Source: Gammaproteobacteria bacterium (GTDB taxonomy: Bacteria; Pseudomonadota; Gammaproteobacteria; JAJDOJ01). From it: a stretch of 58,182 nucleotides of DNA. Positions 57,425 through 58,182 of this stretch are shown one piece after another. Position 1 is the first letter of the stretch; every line of letters starts with the position of its first letter. Where the stretch lies: positions 1-58,182 of the forward strand of contig JALSSO010000053.1 in the NCBI GenBank assembly GCA_026984215.1, written 5' to 3'. The position numbers and the translations under genes are program-made. The notes below the pieces were generated by a model. That model was not told where the DNA came from and ran no database searches. It saw nothing but the letters and a program-made list of their open reading frames with translations.

Positions 57425-57838
57425 AACGCCGCGGGTCGCCGTGCACGACCGGGAAAACCCGGATTGCGCGTGTGATCCCTCCGATGTCAAGATGAAGAAG
57501 GATCGGCGCAGCGCCGGCGGATACCGGCGGCCCGGGCGCCGAGGCGTGCTCCGTGGCCACCGGGACCGCGCAGCCTGGTCGGCGGTGGCGGGAGGCGTGG
57601 GGAACCGGCAGGGGCGTTCGGGTGCCCGGCGATGTTCCGAATCGTGACCTGAGGCAAGGTGACGGCTCCTCCTTTGATGCATGCTACCCTACGTCGGCGG
57701 GGCGGCCCGCGCCGTGGACCGGTCCTCTGGGCGGGTCTGTGCCGCGGGCGCGCTCGGGTTCAAGGCGGATCCGGGCCGGCTGCTGCCGCCTAGTCCCATC
57801 GCGGTGGTTGTGTCGTTACCGACTCCAGAGGGCCGACC
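57425..57838. other. Intergenic region between fliT and fleQ
   Basis: 414 bases with no gene supported in any frame. There is a small hairpin CCGGG-AAAA-CCCGG (57449-57462) with no T-run behind it, and an extended -10-like TGCTACCCT (57682-57690) without a good -35. No sigma-54, sigma-28 or LexA site was found. It presumably holds the promoter of fleQ. Confidence 0.6.
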
Positions 57839-58182
57839 GTGGCATCACAGGACGCTGTCTCGCGCTTCACGCGTACCGGTGCATTCGCGGGCCTGCCCGA
57901 GGCGGGCGCGCCCATCGTGGTGGTCGACGACGACGCCGACCGGCTTCGCTCGGTCTGTTCCATTCTGGAGTTCCTCGGCTACGAGACCATGGGGATGGGT
58001 CGGGGCGAGCTGGCCGGCGCCTTGCGCAAGGACCGGCCCTGTGGCGCGTTGATTCTGGGCTGCGGTGGTTCCGTGGACGAGCTCGTGAGCTTTGTGCGGG
58101 CTTCACTGGCGGTGCGTCCCCAATGCCCACACTATGTGCTGCGCTGCGGCGGTGACGAGCCCGTGGACGTCCAGGCGCAGTT
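57839..58182 (+). CDS. fleQ: FleQ-like flagellar master regulator, N-terminal domain, cut by window edge
   Basis: Sigma-54-dependent activator that in polarly flagellated gammaproteobacteria controls flagellar genes and binds c-di-GMP. The GTG at 57839 follows AGAGGG by seven bases, and a stop lies in frame at 57791. The 114 residues seen form an atypical receiver: IVVVDDDADRLRSVCSILEF...LGYE is receiver-like, but the phospho-acceptor position (ALILGCGG) has no Asp, as in FleQ of Pseudomonas. AAA+ and DNA-binding domains lie outside the window. The location after fliST is typical. Moderate certainty because the diagnostic domains are absent. Confidence 0.78.
   Translation, partial: MASQDAVSRFTRTGAFAGLPEAGAPIVVVDDDADRLRSVCSILEFLGYETMGMGRGELAGALRKDRPCGALILGCGGSVDELVSFVRASLAVRPQCPHYVLRCGGDEPVDVQAQ

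Noticed and set aside
57449-57462. Hairpin ccggg-aaaa-cccgg as terminator after fliT
   Set aside because: Short stem and no T-run; kept only as a note on the intergenic region.
57553-58155. Open frame across the fliT-fleQ gap
   Set aside because: Composition is shadow-like and it overlaps the FleQ-like frame, which has a real receiver pattern and a good ribosome site.

Overview
The window is a GC-rich stretch (roughly two-thirds G+C by eye) of a gammaproteobacterial chromosome. Gene content and order point to a motile sulfur-oxidising bacterium of the Chromatiales/Ectothiorhodospiraceae kind. The evidence is a cytoplasmic SoeABC-type sulfite-oxidising molybdoenzyme, the rlmN-pilW-rodZ-hisS-yfgM-bamB-der housekeeping block of gammaproteobacteria, and a polar-flagellum-style gene order with sigma-54 and sigma-28 promoters and a FleQ-type regulator. 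There are no insertion sequences, phage genes, CRISPR arrays or rRNA genes, and every gene away from the two window edges is intact. The organism assignment is inference; the gene calls rest on motifs visible in the translations.

Left part (1-15.6 kb): a truncated coiled-coil protein with 33-bp tandem repeats lies downstream of pstSCAB on the minus strand. phoU diverges from pstS across a Pho-box-like palindromic control region. Then come an OmpA-family lipoprotein, a solitary error-prone polymerase gene (dnaE2/imuC) preceded by a perfect SOS box, a tRNA-Arg(CCU), a DUF4139 secreted protein diverging from moaA across a long GC palindrome, a CbiX-type chelatase, a secreted hypothetical protein, a glutathionyl-hydroquinone reductase and a GNAT acetyltransferase.

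Middle (15.6-29.2 kb): ndk-rlmN-pilW-rodZ-hisS-yfgM-bamB run with 1-17 base overlaps, followed by der and a Sfp-type phosphopantetheinyl transferase. The usual ispG between rodZ and hisS is absent. Convergent to this run is soeABC, which encodes a molybdopterin subunit without a Tat signal, a four-cluster ferredoxin subunit and a DmsC-type membrane anchor. It would feed electrons from sulfite oxidation to the quinone pool.

Right part (29.4-58.2 kb): a flagellar region. It holds motAB (sigma-28 promoter), a PilZ protein and a SPOR protein; flgMN (sigma-28) and flgA (sigma-54) on the minus strand; then flgBCDEF (sigma-54), flgGHIJ (own sigma-54 promoter), flgKL (sigma-28 promoter inside the end of flgJ), fliC (sigma-28), flaG, fliD, fliS, fliT and the start of a FleQ-like regulator. 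Seven flagellar promoters can be read directly from the sequence and give a clear hierarchy: sigma-54 drives the basal body, and sigma-28 drives the stator, anti-sigma factor, hook-filament junction and filament.

The most interesting part is an 8.5-kb insert between flgL and fliC: two different sulfotransferases, a FemAB/GNAT-like acyltransferase, a DegT-type sugar aminotransferase and a 1384-residue multi-module glycosyltransferase, with a sigma-54-like promoter in the middle. Its position suggests a flagellin-modification locus whose product could be a sulfated glycan. This is inference, but testable.
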